Assembly (NCBI GenBank): GCA_021820245.1
Contig: JAKADT010000007.1
Span: 1-36,347 of the forward strand
Reading direction: 5' to 3'
DNA from: Thermoplasmata archaeon
GTDB lineage: Archaea; Thermoplasmatota; Thermoplasmata; Thermoplasmatales; Thermoplasmataceae
DNA: 36,347 nt
The number at the start of each line of letters is the position of its first letter. Position 1 is the stretch's first letter. Below the pieces are notes generated by a model. That model ran no database searches. It was not told where the DNA came from and worked only from the letters and a program-made list of their open reading frames with translations. Shown here piece by piece: positions 25,517 through 33,273 of this stretch. A program made the position numbers and the translations under genes.

Positions 25517-27579
25517 GATCTGATTTCACCTGTTATCCTTCTTGCATTCCTTATTGTTTCCTGTGCAAGCCTGGTTGAAAACCCTGGAATAAGCGATATC
25601 AGTTCCGGGGTGGATCTGGAAATGTCTTCCAGCGTCTTGAGACCTGACGAGAATAGCCTCCTGGCTCTTACACGACCTATTCCTGAAATCATTGTCAGGT
25701 TTATTATCTCCTCCCTTACTCCTTCCTTTATCCTGTAGTTGAGGTTTTCAAGATCCCTCCTGATCTCTGCCTTGTACATGGAAGAAAGCCTCGCAAGTGA
25801 GTATGAAATCCAGTCGCATGATGAAACTTTTGCCTGTATGTCTCCGGGGCCGATGTTAAACTTTTCCGAAATTCTGTTAATTGGAACCTCGTTGATCCAG
25901 TCCATAAGAACCATTGCAGTCTTTGCACTGTGTACTTCATCTTCTGTTTGGAAAATTATGTTCTGATCCATGAAATATTCCATTATGTACTCAACCTCAT
26001 CCCTGTTAGCCCTGAAATTCAACACATCAGGAGTGGTGCAGATTGTGTACAGAGCCAGAATATCACTGTGCTTCTCCTTGAAATAGTCCCTCAGTATTAT
26101 TGCTGTTTTTGGATCTATATACAGATCGCTGACAGTTTTCCCGAATTTTGTAACAGTGAATATACCCATGGTATTCTTGATGAACTCGTTATCCTTGAGA
26201 AATTCCAAAATTCCCTCAATTTTATTTTCACTTACCATTTCCTGTGTTTTTCCGGCGAATGTACTTGAAAGAAAATCCATGATGCTCGCGGTTGAGGTAG
26301 CTATACCCATTGAGATTAAACCGAGGACATTAAACCTAAGGAGACTGTCCTGAAGCATCCCGGATTTCACTGGTTCAGGGTCCGTGGAAAGGTAGGTGTT
26401 TGCCATGTCGAAGGAAGTTTTTGATGCAGCATAGAGGTAAGCATATCCTTCACTGTCATACTGTGGTCTTCCAGCTCTGCCAAGCATCTGCTGTATCTCC
26501 ATGTTTGGCAGGAACTGTGAATATCCATTTGAATAACGTGTAAGGTCTCTTATGACAACGACTCTTGCTGGAAGATTTACACCTGCAGCAAGTGTAGGTG
26601 TGGCCACCAGAACCTTCAGAAGTCCCTCCCTGAACCCTTTTTCAATTCTTGTTCTTGTTTCCCCGGAAAGTCCGGCATGATGGAAACTTACACCGTTTTG
26701 AACCAGATCTCTTAAGGTTTCCTCGTACCTGTCAGTTTCTCCTTTTTCGGGGAAAAAATCTAAATTTTTCATTATTAGATTCGTATCCATCCCGAGAGAT
26801 ATCCTCTTTGCATAGTCCTCAGATCTCTTCCTGGAGTTGACGAATACAAGTGTCTGTCCGCCCCTTGAAAGGTGTGAGTTCACTACGCTGATCACCTCAT
26901 CCTCGCCTTTCAGTTTTTCCTCTTCTCCGTCCAGGTAAGTTATTTTTTTTCTGTAAATGATTCCGGACCTAAGGGGAACCGGTCTGAAATCACTGTTCAC
27001 AGTAGTTGATCCAAGCCATTCCGCAACATCACCTATATTGGATATTGTTGCGGAAAGAGCAAGTATTCTTATTGCCGGGTTCACATATTTAATGGTTGAA
27101 ATTACCATCTCGAGTTTTGGCCCTCTGGACTCGTCTCCCAACAGGTGGACCTCATCCGCCACAACCAGGCCCAGTTCATCCGCAACGGAAGGATCGTGGT
27201 GAAGAAGTGAGTCCGCTTTTTCTGATGTGCATACAATGACATCGAAGTTTTTTATAAACGAGGGAGATGTATCGTACTCACCTATGGAAAGTGCAACCCT
27301 TATTCCAAGTTTTCCGAGTCTGGAAAGTTCAGAGTATTTTTCACTTGCAAGAGCTTTAAGCGGGACGATATATATTGATCTGAGACCCTTCTTGAAAGTT
27401 TCATATATGGCTGAATAGGCCACCAGTGACTTTCCAGCAGCTGTTGGAACAGATACCACCACATTGTTTCCTTCCCGGAATTTACTTATTGCCTCCTCCT
27501 GGTGTGGATAAAGGTCAAAATCCTTCCCGTCAAACAGATCCAGAAACTCAGAAGGATATCCAAGCCCACCTATTTTCAT
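25513..27579 (-). CDS. hel308: Hel308 superfamily 2 DNA helicase
   Basis: This ATP-dependent 3'-5' DNA helicase acts at stalled replication forks in archaea. The Q-motif region is DLYPHQEEA, Walker A is VPTAAGKS and Walker B is VADEVHLL, the DExH box. Motif III is ALSATISN, motif V is VATPTLAAGVNLPAR and motif VI is QQMLGRAGRPQYDS. A winged-helix and ratchet domain follow, then a C-terminal helix-hairpin-helix (MISGIGRVRARRLFSSGL). The length (about 690) is normal. Three in-frame starts exist (27609, 27594, 27579); the chosen ATG 27579 gives MKIGGLGYPSEF. A TATA-like element at 27610-27616, shared with the divergent gene, would give a transcript starting near 27588, consistent with this choice. 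Confidence 0.93.
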   Translation of the reverse strand: MKIGGLGYPSEFLDLFDGKDFDLYPHQEEAISKFREGNNVVVSVPTAAGKSLVAYSAIYETFKKGLRSIYIVPLKALASEKYSELSRLGKLGIRVALSIGEYDTSPSFIKNFDVIVCTSEKADSLLHHDPSVADELGLVVADEVHLLGDESRGPKLEMVISTIKYVNPAIRILALSATISNIGDVAEWLGSTTVNSDFRPVPLRSGIIYRKKITYLDGEEEKLKGEDEVISVVNSHLSRGGQTLVFVNSRKRSEDYAKRISLGMDTNLIMKNLDFFPEKGETDRYEETLRDLVQNGVSFHHAGLSGETRTRIEKGFREGLLKVLVATPTLAAGVNLPARVVVIRDLTRYSNGYSQFLPNMEIQQMLGRAGRPQYDSEGYAYLYAASKTSFDMANTYLSTDPEPVKSGMLQDSLLRFNVLGLISMGIATSTASIMDFLSSTFAGKTQEMVSENKIEGILEFLKDNEFIKNTMGIFTVTKFGKTVSDLYIDPKTAIILRDYFKEKHSDILALYTICTTPDVLNFRANRDEVEYIMEYFMDQNIIFQTEDEVHSAKTAMVLMDWINEVPINRISEKFNIGPGDIQAKVSSCDWISYSLARLSSMYKAEIRRDLENLNYRIKEGVREEIINLTMISGIGRVRARRLFSSGLKTLEDISRSTPELISLIPGFSTRLAQETIRNARRITGEIRS

Positions 27580-27631
27580 CTTAACTGACAACATAGCTAA
27601 TTGAATCATAAATATTGCTGCAAATGCATCA

Positions 27632-27639
27632 TTTTTATC
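27632..27639 (+). promoter_or_regulatory. TATA-like element of the riboflavin-pathway reductase gene
   Basis: TTTTTATC is centred about 25 bases before the ATG at 27661, so that start is likely leaderless. An upstream frame with ATG at 27601 would begin before the predicted transcription start and is therefore not used. Confidence 0.45.
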
Positions 27640-27660
27640 CTACAATGGCATAGACCAGGG

Positions 27661-28302
27661 ATGGATGGTAGACCCCACATCATAATAAACGTGGCACAGA
27701 GCATTAATGGAATGATAGCCGGTGCCAACGGAAGGAGAGTTTCCATATCATCAAGAGAAGACTGGAAAAGAGTTCGAGATCTCAGGAGGAGTTGCGACGG
27801 CATCATGATTGGTGCCAGAACTGTCATAAATGATGATCCATACCTGGACACCAGCGATCATTTTAAAGCTGAAGAGAAACTCCCTGCGAGAATAATACTT
27901 GACAGAATGTTGAGAATAAGCCCTGAATCTCATGTTCTTGACCGTAGAACAAGAACAATAGTTTTCACTTCAGTCAGTGGAAGGAAACTTGATGGAGCCG
28001 AAATAGTCAGGAGAAATGATGATGAACTGTACATCGGGAATATAGTTCATGACCTTTACCACATGGGTTTTCGGAGAATACTTGTTGAAGGTGGAAAGGA
28101 CGTTATCACCCAGTTTCTTAATGCAGGAGTTTTTGATGAGTTCTTTCTCTTTATTGGAAACATAATCATAGAGAGGGGTGGTCTTCTTCTGCTCGAGCCT
28201 TCTTTTGATCTCGGAGATGCGTCAATGGAAACAAAAGTATACGAAGATGGTATTCTTATGAGATTGAATCCTGGAAAATTGAGGGATGGATTGAAATGGT
28301 AA
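27661..28302 (+). CDS. Riboflavin-pathway reductase, RibD C-terminal type
   Basis: The 213-residue protein is the archaeal stand-alone form of the RibD reductase domain. It reduces 2,5-diamino-6-ribosylamino-pyrimidinone 5'-phosphate with NADPH in riboflavin and F420 precursor synthesis. Motifs include HIIINVAQSINGMIA at the start, CDGIMIGARTVINDDPYLD, ARIILDRML, GFRRILVEGGKDVITQFL (the ligand-binding glycine-rich segment), and the C-terminal DEFFLFIGNIII. No deaminase domain is present, as expected in archaea. The ATG at 27661 is chosen over the longer frame from 27601, whose extra residues are unlike the family. The stop overlaps the start of the SAH hydrolase gene. Confidence 0.9.
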   Translation: MDGRPHIIINVAQSINGMIAGANGRRVSISSREDWKRVRDLRRSCDGIMIGARTVINDDPYLDTSDHFKAEEKLPARIILDRMLRISPESHVLDRRTRTIVFTSVSGRKLDGAEIVRRNDDELYIGNIVHDLYHMGFRRILVEGGKDVITQFLNAGVFDEFFLFIGNIIIERGGLLLLEPSFDLGDASMETKVYEDGILMRLNPGKLRDGLKW

Positions 28303-29525
28303 GCAATGGATTTTTAAGATTGAGCTGGGCCAGGGATCATATGCCGGTTTCAGCACAGATAAGGAAAAGATTTGAAAAAGAAAAGCCGTTTAAGGGGCTT
28401 AATGTCAGTATGGCGTTGCATGTTGAGGCAAAGACAGGTGTTTTCGCACTCCTTCTGAAGGAGGGTGGGGCAAATATAACCATGTCCTCATGTAACCCCT
28501 TAAGCTCCGATGATGCGGTTGTAGAATCATTGAAAAGTGATTACGGCATGAAGGTCTTTGCAAAAAAAGGGGAAACCGAAGAAGAGTACTATGAATACCT
28601 GCACAGGACTCTGGACACTCCACCAGACATTATAATTGATGATGGAGGGGATCTTACAAAACTGGTACTTGAAGAGAGGAAGGATCTCATCCAGAGACTT
28701 CGCGGAGGAAACGAAGAGACCACGACAGGAGTTGTAAGACTTAAAGCCATGGAGAAGGATGGTGCAATGAAATTCCCAATGTTTGATGTCAACGATGCCC
28801 AGATGAAACACTTTTTTGACAACAGGTACGGTACAGGGCAGAGTACACTTGACGGGATCATGAATGCAACAAACCTCCTTATTGCCGGTTCCAACGTTAC
28901 CGTGGCGGGATACGGATTTTGTGGAAAGGGAGTCGCAATGAGAATGAAGGGACTTGGTGCCAATGTAACAGTAACGGAGATAGATCCTGTAAAGGCAGTT
29001 GAAGCCCTGATGGATGGATTTCAGGTAAAGCCCATGTCACAGGCCCTTAAGGAATCAGACTTTGTGGTTACAGTTACAGGGATGAAAGGCGTAATAAAAT
29101 ATGAGGATCTTCTGACAGCCAAACCCGGAGTTGTTCTTTCCAATTCCGGGCACTTCAACAACGAAATATGTTTTACTGATCTTGAAAAGAGATCCATTAA
29201 GAAGGAGAAGGTCAGGGATCTTGTTACTGCCTACAGGCTTGAAAATGGGAATCTTGTAAATCTCATTGCGGATGGCAGGCTCGTGAATCTCGCTGCAGGC
29301 CAGGGCCACCCCGTTGAGATAATGGATATGAGCTTTGCAATCCAGGCACTCACAGCTGAATATCTTGCGAAAAACTATGATCATCTTGAAAACATAGTTT
29401 ATCCTGTTCCTCCAGAGATCGACAGCGAGGTTGCCAGGATCAAACTCAGGGCAATGAATATCAGTATTGATAATCTCAGTGAGGAACAGGTAAGATATGC
29501 CGATTCGTGGCAGGAAGGTACCTGA
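28296..29525 (+). CDS. ahcY: S-adenosylhomocysteine hydrolase family
   Basis: The 409-residue NAD-dependent enzyme splits S-adenosylhomocysteine into adenosine and homocysteine, removing the inhibitor left by SAM methyltransferases. Motifs are VSMALHVEAKTGVFALLLKE, DIIIDDGGDLT, GTGQSTLDGIMNATN, NAD-binding VTVAGYGFCGKGVAMRMKGL (about 203-222), SNSGHFNNEI and NLAAGQGHPVEIMDMSFAIQ. The C-terminus lacks the long bacterial extension and is typical of archaea. Some archaeal members instead use S-inosylhomocysteine; the motifs do not decide. It overlaps the preceding reductase gene by seven bases. A GGTCT/AGACC hairpin follows 48 bases after its stop. Confidence 0.93.
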   Translation: MVSNGFLRLSWARDHMPVSAQIRKRFEKEKPFKGLNVSMALHVEAKTGVFALLLKEGGANITMSSCNPLSSDDAVVESLKSDYGMKVFAKKGETEEEYYEYLHRTLDTPPDIIIDDGGDLTKLVLEERKDLIQRLRGGNEETTTGVVRLKAMEKDGAMKFPMFDVNDAQMKHFFDNRYGTGQSTLDGIMNATNLLIAGSNVTVAGYGFCGKGVAMRMKGLGANVTVTEIDPVKAVEALMDGFQVKPMSQALKESDFVVTVTGMKGVIKYEDLLTAKPGVVLSNSGHFNNEICFTDLEKRSIKKEKVRDLVTAYRLENGNLVNLIADGRLVNLAAGQGHPVEIMDMSFAIQALTAEYLAKNYDHLENIVYPVPPEIDSEVARIKLRAMNISIDNLSEEQVRYADSWQEGT

Positions 29526-29831
29526 TTTATCCTGGTGATCTTGAATATTCCATTTCCCGGTAGTTGATCAGGGGTCTTTGAAGACCTGGTGATAGATATG
29601 AGAGAAAGGCAGGAGTTAGTGGGAAGAGATACGTTCACAATTGCGGGCGATTTGCATATACCATCGTCTGTGAATCTATGTTTAAAAAGGGAAGGAACTC
29701 CCGGCGTTCAGATCTTAAAGACCTTCCTGACACACCCCCATTGGACCCACAACCCCGCGGAACCAGGCCTGAAGGTTCCCGTCGTAAACATGCGCTGTGA
29801 ACCAATAATTAAAAATGGAGGAGAAAAGAAG
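29526..29831. other. 306-base stretch with no clear gene, small hairpins and a TATA-like element
   Basis: Two short hairpins are visible: GGTCT-TTGA-AGACC at 29573-29586, flanked by ATCA/TGAT (perhaps the ahcY terminator), and GGAACC...GGTTCC at 29759-29779 around an AGGCCTGAA loop. A TATA-like GTTTAAAA at 29680-29687 would start transcription near 29708. The plus-strand frame from 29589 stays open to 29945, but the residues before the ATG at 29832 (many His, Pro and Trp) look unlike protein. It may be a leader RNA, a small RNA or an old gene fragment. Motifs of SRP RNA or RNase P RNA were sought and not seen. Confidence 0.45.
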
Positions 29832-29945
29832 ATGGACATAAGCACGAAGAGGGTAAAACTGGTAAAATACGGCAAAGGATTGAGGTTCACTTCCCAATTC
29901 CTCCCCACGCTGACGCATAGGATCTCCTTGGGGGGAGTTAGGTGA
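29832..29945 (+). CDS. Candidate 37-residue basic protein coupled to apgM
   Basis: An ATG at 29832 is preceded eight bases upstream by GGAGGAG (29817-29823), one of the strongest ribosome-binding sites in the window. The 37-residue frame ends in a TGA that overlaps the GTG start of the phosphoglycerate mutase gene as GTGA. The product, MDISTKRVKLVKYGKGLRFT then a short hydrophobic stretch, is very basic and has no family I recognise. A leader peptide that couples translation of apgM, or a small RNA- or membrane-binding protein, are possibilities. The open frame extends further upstream, so the start is not certain. Confidence 0.45.
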   Translation: MDISTKRVKLVKYGKGLRFTSQFLPTLTHRISLGGVR

Positions 29946-31156
29946 AGAAAATTGTCCTTATAGTCCTGGATGGACTTGGAGACAGACCAAACAAGATCCT
30001 TCATGGAAGAACTGCTCTACAGGCTGCCTACAGACCGAATCTCAACCACCTCGCTTCTCTCGGAATAAACGGAGTGATGCACCCCATTAAACCAGGTATA
30101 CGATCTGGATCAGACACTTCTCACCTTTCACTTCTGGGCTACGACCCGGAAGAGGTATACACCGGTAGGGGGCCATTCGAGGCTTTGGGACTTGGTTTGG
30201 AGGTACTTCCGGGAGACATAGCATTCAGGGCAAATTTTGGAACCGTTGACAGCGGAGGGATTGTCATGGACAGAAGGGCTGACAGAATTTCTCAGGGCAC
30301 AGACTTGCTTGCATCTTCCCTTAATATGAATATTGACGGATACATTTTCAGGGTGAAGGAGGGGGTCGAACACAGAGCAGCCCTTGTCATCCATGGTCCA
30401 GGTCTCTCCAGTGCAGTAACTGATTCCGATCCTCATGAGGTTGGAAAGAAGGTCGAGACCGTAAAGGGGGTTGATGAGGCTGGAAAGAGAACCGCCGAAC
30501 TTGTGAACAGATTTCTAGAAAAAGCCAGAAACATTCTGAGAAACCATCCGGTAAATACTGAAAGAATTAAGAATGGGCTTAAACCTGCCAATGAAGTCCT
30601 CCTAAGAGGTGCAGGGAAAGCACCAGATCTCATACCTTTTGAAAAGAAATACGGCATGAAGGGTGCATGCATTGCCGGAATCCCGATGATTACAGGACTG
30701 TGCAACATGCTTGGTATGGATATAATCAAGGTAAAAGGGGCCACTGGAAGAACTGACACAAACTACGAGGGAAAGGTAAGTGCGCTGATAAATGCACTGA
30801 AGACTCATGACTTCGTTATACTGAATTTCAAGGGAACCGATGTTGCCGGACATGATGGAGATCCCATCCTGAAAAAGAGCGTAATTGAAAGAGTTGACAG
30901 GGCAATTGCCCCACTTAAAAACCAGCTTGAAAACACTGCCATAGCCATAACCGGGGACCATAGCACGCCATGTGAGATGAAAGATCATTCCGGAGACCAC
31001 TTACCAATATTATTTGTTACCTCTGGAAATTTGAGAGATCGCGTCAAACGCTTTGATGAAATAAGCTGTATGGAAGGTGGCCTTGAGATTAACAGCACTA
31101 ACGTTATGGACTACCTTCTCCAGATCTCAGACAGGTCAGACAAGTATGGAGCCTAG
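29942..31156 (+). CDS. apgM: Cofactor-independent phosphoglycerate mutase, archaeal type
   Basis: The 404-residue enzyme interconverts 3- and 2-phosphoglycerate. It belongs to the alkaline phosphatase superfamily. The first metal site is in IVLIVLDGLGDRP (Asp10, Gly11), and the catalytic serine lies in SGSDTSHLSLLGYDPE near residue 57. Further metal ligands are in VILNFKGTDVAGHDGDP and IAITGDHSTPCEMKDHSGDH. No insertion or loss is apparent. The start is a GTG overlapping the stop of the 37-residue frame upstream, preceded by a GGGGGGAG purine run. A perfect hairpin overlaps its stop codon. Confidence 0.93.
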   Translation: MKKIVLIVLDGLGDRPNKILHGRTALQAAYRPNLNHLASLGINGVMHPIKPGIRSGSDTSHLSLLGYDPEEVYTGRGPFEALGLGLEVLPGDIAFRANFGTVDSGGIVMDRRADRISQGTDLLASSLNMNIDGYIFRVKEGVEHRAALVIHGPGLSSAVTDSDPHEVGKKVETVKGVDEAGKRTAELVNRFLEKARNILRNHPVNTERIKNGLKPANEVLLRGAGKAPDLIPFEKKYGMKGACIAGIPMITGLCNMLGMDIIKVKGATGRTDTNYEGKVSALINALKTHDFVILNFKGTDVAGHDGDPILKKSVIERVDRAIAPLKNQLENTAIAITGDHSTPCEMKDHSGDHLPILFVTSGNLRDRVKRFDEISCMEGGLEINSTNVMDYLLQISDRSDKYGA

Positions 31157-31167
31157 AAAAAGGCTCC
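31148..31167 (+). terminator. Perfect 7-base hairpin across the apgM stop codon
   Basis: GGAGCCT-AGAAAA-AGGCTCC spans the TAG stop of apgM (31154-31156). The stem is seven base pairs with a 6-base loop. It ends in TTAACAATAAAC rather than a U tract, so it may stabilise the 3' end or act on termination of translation instead of being a classical terminator. The next gene has its own TATA box 22 bases further on. Confidence 0.4.
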
Positions 31168-31188
31168 TTAACAATAAACATAGATATG

Positions 31189-31196
31189 TTTAAATA
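31189..31196 (+). promoter_or_regulatory. TATA box before the small membrane protein gene
   Basis: TTTAAATA is centred 28 bases before the ATG at 31221 and only 19 before a GTG at 31212. The spacing favours ATG 31221 as the start, with little or no leader. Confidence 0.55.
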
Positions 31197-31220
31197 TCTT
31201 GTAAGGAATATGTGTCCGAC

Positions 31221-31889
31221 ATGAGTATGACTCTCAAGAGATCCAGGATCAGAAATTTGAAAGCCTCCTGGAGAGACTGGACAATTTACAGAACCATGAA
31301 GAAGAACGAAAACATGAAATCCATGATATATTCACAGCATAAGGGGATATTCTATGGAATTGTATTCTCGATCTTGATGTGGTGGATTCCAATAGCAGGT
31401 CCGGCTGCTGCTGGATATATTGCTGGAAGGTCCTCTGGAACTCCATCGAAAGCGGTCATCTCTACCATGGTGGCCACCTCCGTGCTTATGTTTCTCACTA
31501 TGATGTTCTTACCCTTCAGGACCGGGTTACTCGGATCTGCTGGGACATATCTGAGCTCCGGTGTCATTGCGGTCTCTGGATCAAAGCTGGTTGCTTATTC
31601 AGGCTTTCTCACAGACCTTTACACCTCCTACGGCATACTTAAGACACTGACCATAATAATGCCGGGTTCACTGGTAATATTGAATATTTTCGGTTACGCC
31701 GGCGGTTTTATGTCCCAGATAAAGAGACAGGAAGAGAATTATTCTGCCGGTTATCTGAAAAGCAATCTGGTGTTGTCACAAACGGGAAGAGAGAGGGAAT
31801 CCAGTCAGGACGAGAGGAAAATTATAAGGGAATTCAAGGACGCCAGAAACGACAGTGAGGAAGGTGTTGGTGACTGGTCTTATCTATAA
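31221..31889 (+). CDS. Membrane protein of unknown function, 222 residues
   Basis: I do not recognise a named function. The basic N-terminus (TLKRSRIRNLKASWRDW) is followed by hydrophobic segments near residues 43-66 (GIVFSILMWWIPIAGPAAAG), 76-100, 105-135 and 138-160. The Gly/Ala-rich AGPAAAGYIAGRSSGTPSKA loop resembles the DUF5518-type small archaeal membrane proteins, which is a weak comparison. The C-terminal ~55 residues are polar and acidic/basic, probably a cytoplasmic tail. The gene sits between apgM and serS with its own promoter and a 43-base gap before serS. Confidence 0.7.
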   Translation: MSMTLKRSRIRNLKASWRDWTIYRTMKKNENMKSMIYSQHKGIFYGIVFSILMWWIPIAGPAAAGYIAGRSSGTPSKAVISTMVATSVLMFLTMMFLPFRTGLLGSAGTYLSSGVIAVSGSKLVAYSGFLTDLYTSYGILKTLTIIMPGSLVILNIFGYAGGFMSQIKRQEENYSAGYLKSNLVLSQTGRERESSQDERKIIREFKDARNDSEEGVGDWSYL

Positions 31890-31932
31890 AAGGTACTGAA
31901 CATTTCAAATATGTGATTGAATTTCTGTTACC

Positions 31933-33264
31933 ATGATCGATGTCAAAAAACTCAGAGAAAATCCTGAGATTTTTTACAAGGTGGCTGAGAACAGGTTTTA
32001 TGGTAAAGAATTCATAGATCGCTTTTTTGAACTTGACGGGAAATGGCGTGAGAATCTCAAGCAGATTAACGATCTTAAACACGAAAAGAACATTGCAACA
32101 GAAAGCATTTCACGTAAAATTAAGGAAAATGCTGATGTTGAGACCATAAAGGAAAGTGTCAGGGAACTCAATAACAGGATTTCTGTGCTGGAAACTGAAC
32201 AGAAGAATATTGAGACAGAACGGAACAGCGCAGTCTATGCTATTCCAAATCTTCTCCATGAAACCGTACCTATATGCAAGGGTGACGAAAATAACAGGGT
32301 TGTGAAGACATGGGGAGTCGCACAGGTATTCAGGGATGATGTTCCAGAGTTCAGAAATGCCACAAACAACGCAGGTCAGTACATGATAACAGAGAAAAAG
32401 CCCATTAGTCATGTTGATCTTGCTGAAAAGCTGAGCCTTGTTGATCTGGAAAGGGCAGGAAAGGTTGCCGGTGCAAGATTCTACTATTTGAAAAACAGAC
32501 TTTTAAAACTGGAGATGGCACTTGAAAACTTTGCGGTTGATTTTCTTTCGGAAAGAGGTTTCTCTGTTGTGGAACCCCCATTCATGCTCAATTACCAGTC
32601 AATGGCCGGTGCTACAGACATGGAGACTTTCAGGGACACACTGTATAAAATTGATGGGGAGGACCTTTACCTCATTTCAACCTCAGAACATGCCATAGCA
32701 TCCATGCTGCGTGGTGAAATACTTGATGAAAAAGAGTTACCATTGAGGATAGCTGGATTCTCCCCCTGTTTCAGGAAAGAGGCTGGAGCTCATGGGAAAG
32801 ACACAAAAGGTATTTTCAGGGTTCACCAGTTCAACAAGATTGAACAGTTCATTTTCTGCAGAGAGGAAGATTCATGGGATTTTCTCGAGGAACTTCTGCA
32901 GAATTCTGAAGATATATTCAGAAAATTAAACATCCCTTACAGGGTTGTAAATGTCTGTTCAGGGGAGCTTGGATCACTGGCAGCCAAGAAATATGATATA
33001 GAGGCATGGTTTGGGTCCCAGGGGAAATTCCGTGAGGTTGTATCAGCCTCAAACGATACGGATTACCAGGCCAGATCGCTTGACATAAGATACAGGACAA
33101 AAGATGGGAACAGGACCCCACACACATTGAACTCAACGGCTATTGCAACTACAAGAGTGCTCGTTGCAATAATGGAAAACAACCAGACCGACGATGGTGA
33201 AGGGATTATGGTTCCAGAAGCACTTGTACCTTACACTGGATTCGATCTCATAACCTCCGAATGA
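31933..33264 (+). CDS. serS: Seryl-tRNA synthetase, common (bacterial-type) class
   Basis: The 443-residue class II synthetase charges tRNA-Ser (and tRNA-Sec where present). The N-terminal tRNA-binding coiled coil spans about residues 28-100 (KQINDLKHEKNIATESISRK; NRISVLETEQKNIETE). Catalytic motifs are ISTSEHAIASMLRGEIL, motif 2 FRKEAGAHGKDTKGIFRVHQ and motif 3 LNSTAIATTRVLVAIMEN. It is the standard SerRS, not the rare methanogen form. The start ATG at 31933 gives IDVKKLRENPEIF, the usual N-terminus. It converges with the GltD-like gene, whose stop lies nine bases away. Confidence 0.95.
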   Translation: MIDVKKLRENPEIFYKVAENRFYGKEFIDRFFELDGKWRENLKQINDLKHEKNIATESISRKIKENADVETIKESVRELNNRISVLETEQKNIETERNSAVYAIPNLLHETVPICKGDENNRVVKTWGVAQVFRDDVPEFRNATNNAGQYMITEKKPISHVDLAEKLSLVDLERAGKVAGARFYYLKNRLLKLEMALENFAVDFLSERGFSVVEPPFMLNYQSMAGATDMETFRDTLYKIDGEDLYLISTSEHAIASMLRGEILDEKELPLRIAGFSPCFRKEAGAHGKDTKGIFRVHQFNKIEQFIFCREEDSWDFLEELLQNSEDIFRKLNIPYRVVNVCSGELGSLAAKKYDIEAWFGSQGKFREVVSASNDTDYQARSLDIRYRTKDGNRTPHTLNSTAIATTRVLVAIMENNQTDDGEGIMVPEALVPYTGFDLITSE

Positions 33265-33273
33265 TCTGTATTA

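Noticed and set aside
29526-29831. SRP RNA or RNase P RNA in the gap before apgM
   Set aside because: The GGAAGGGAGCA-type SRP loop and the conserved RNase P motifs were not found; only short unrelated hairpins are seen.
29708-30004. Minus-strand frame of 98 residues over the apgM start
   Set aside because: It overlaps the supported apgM N-terminus antisense and shows no family motif.
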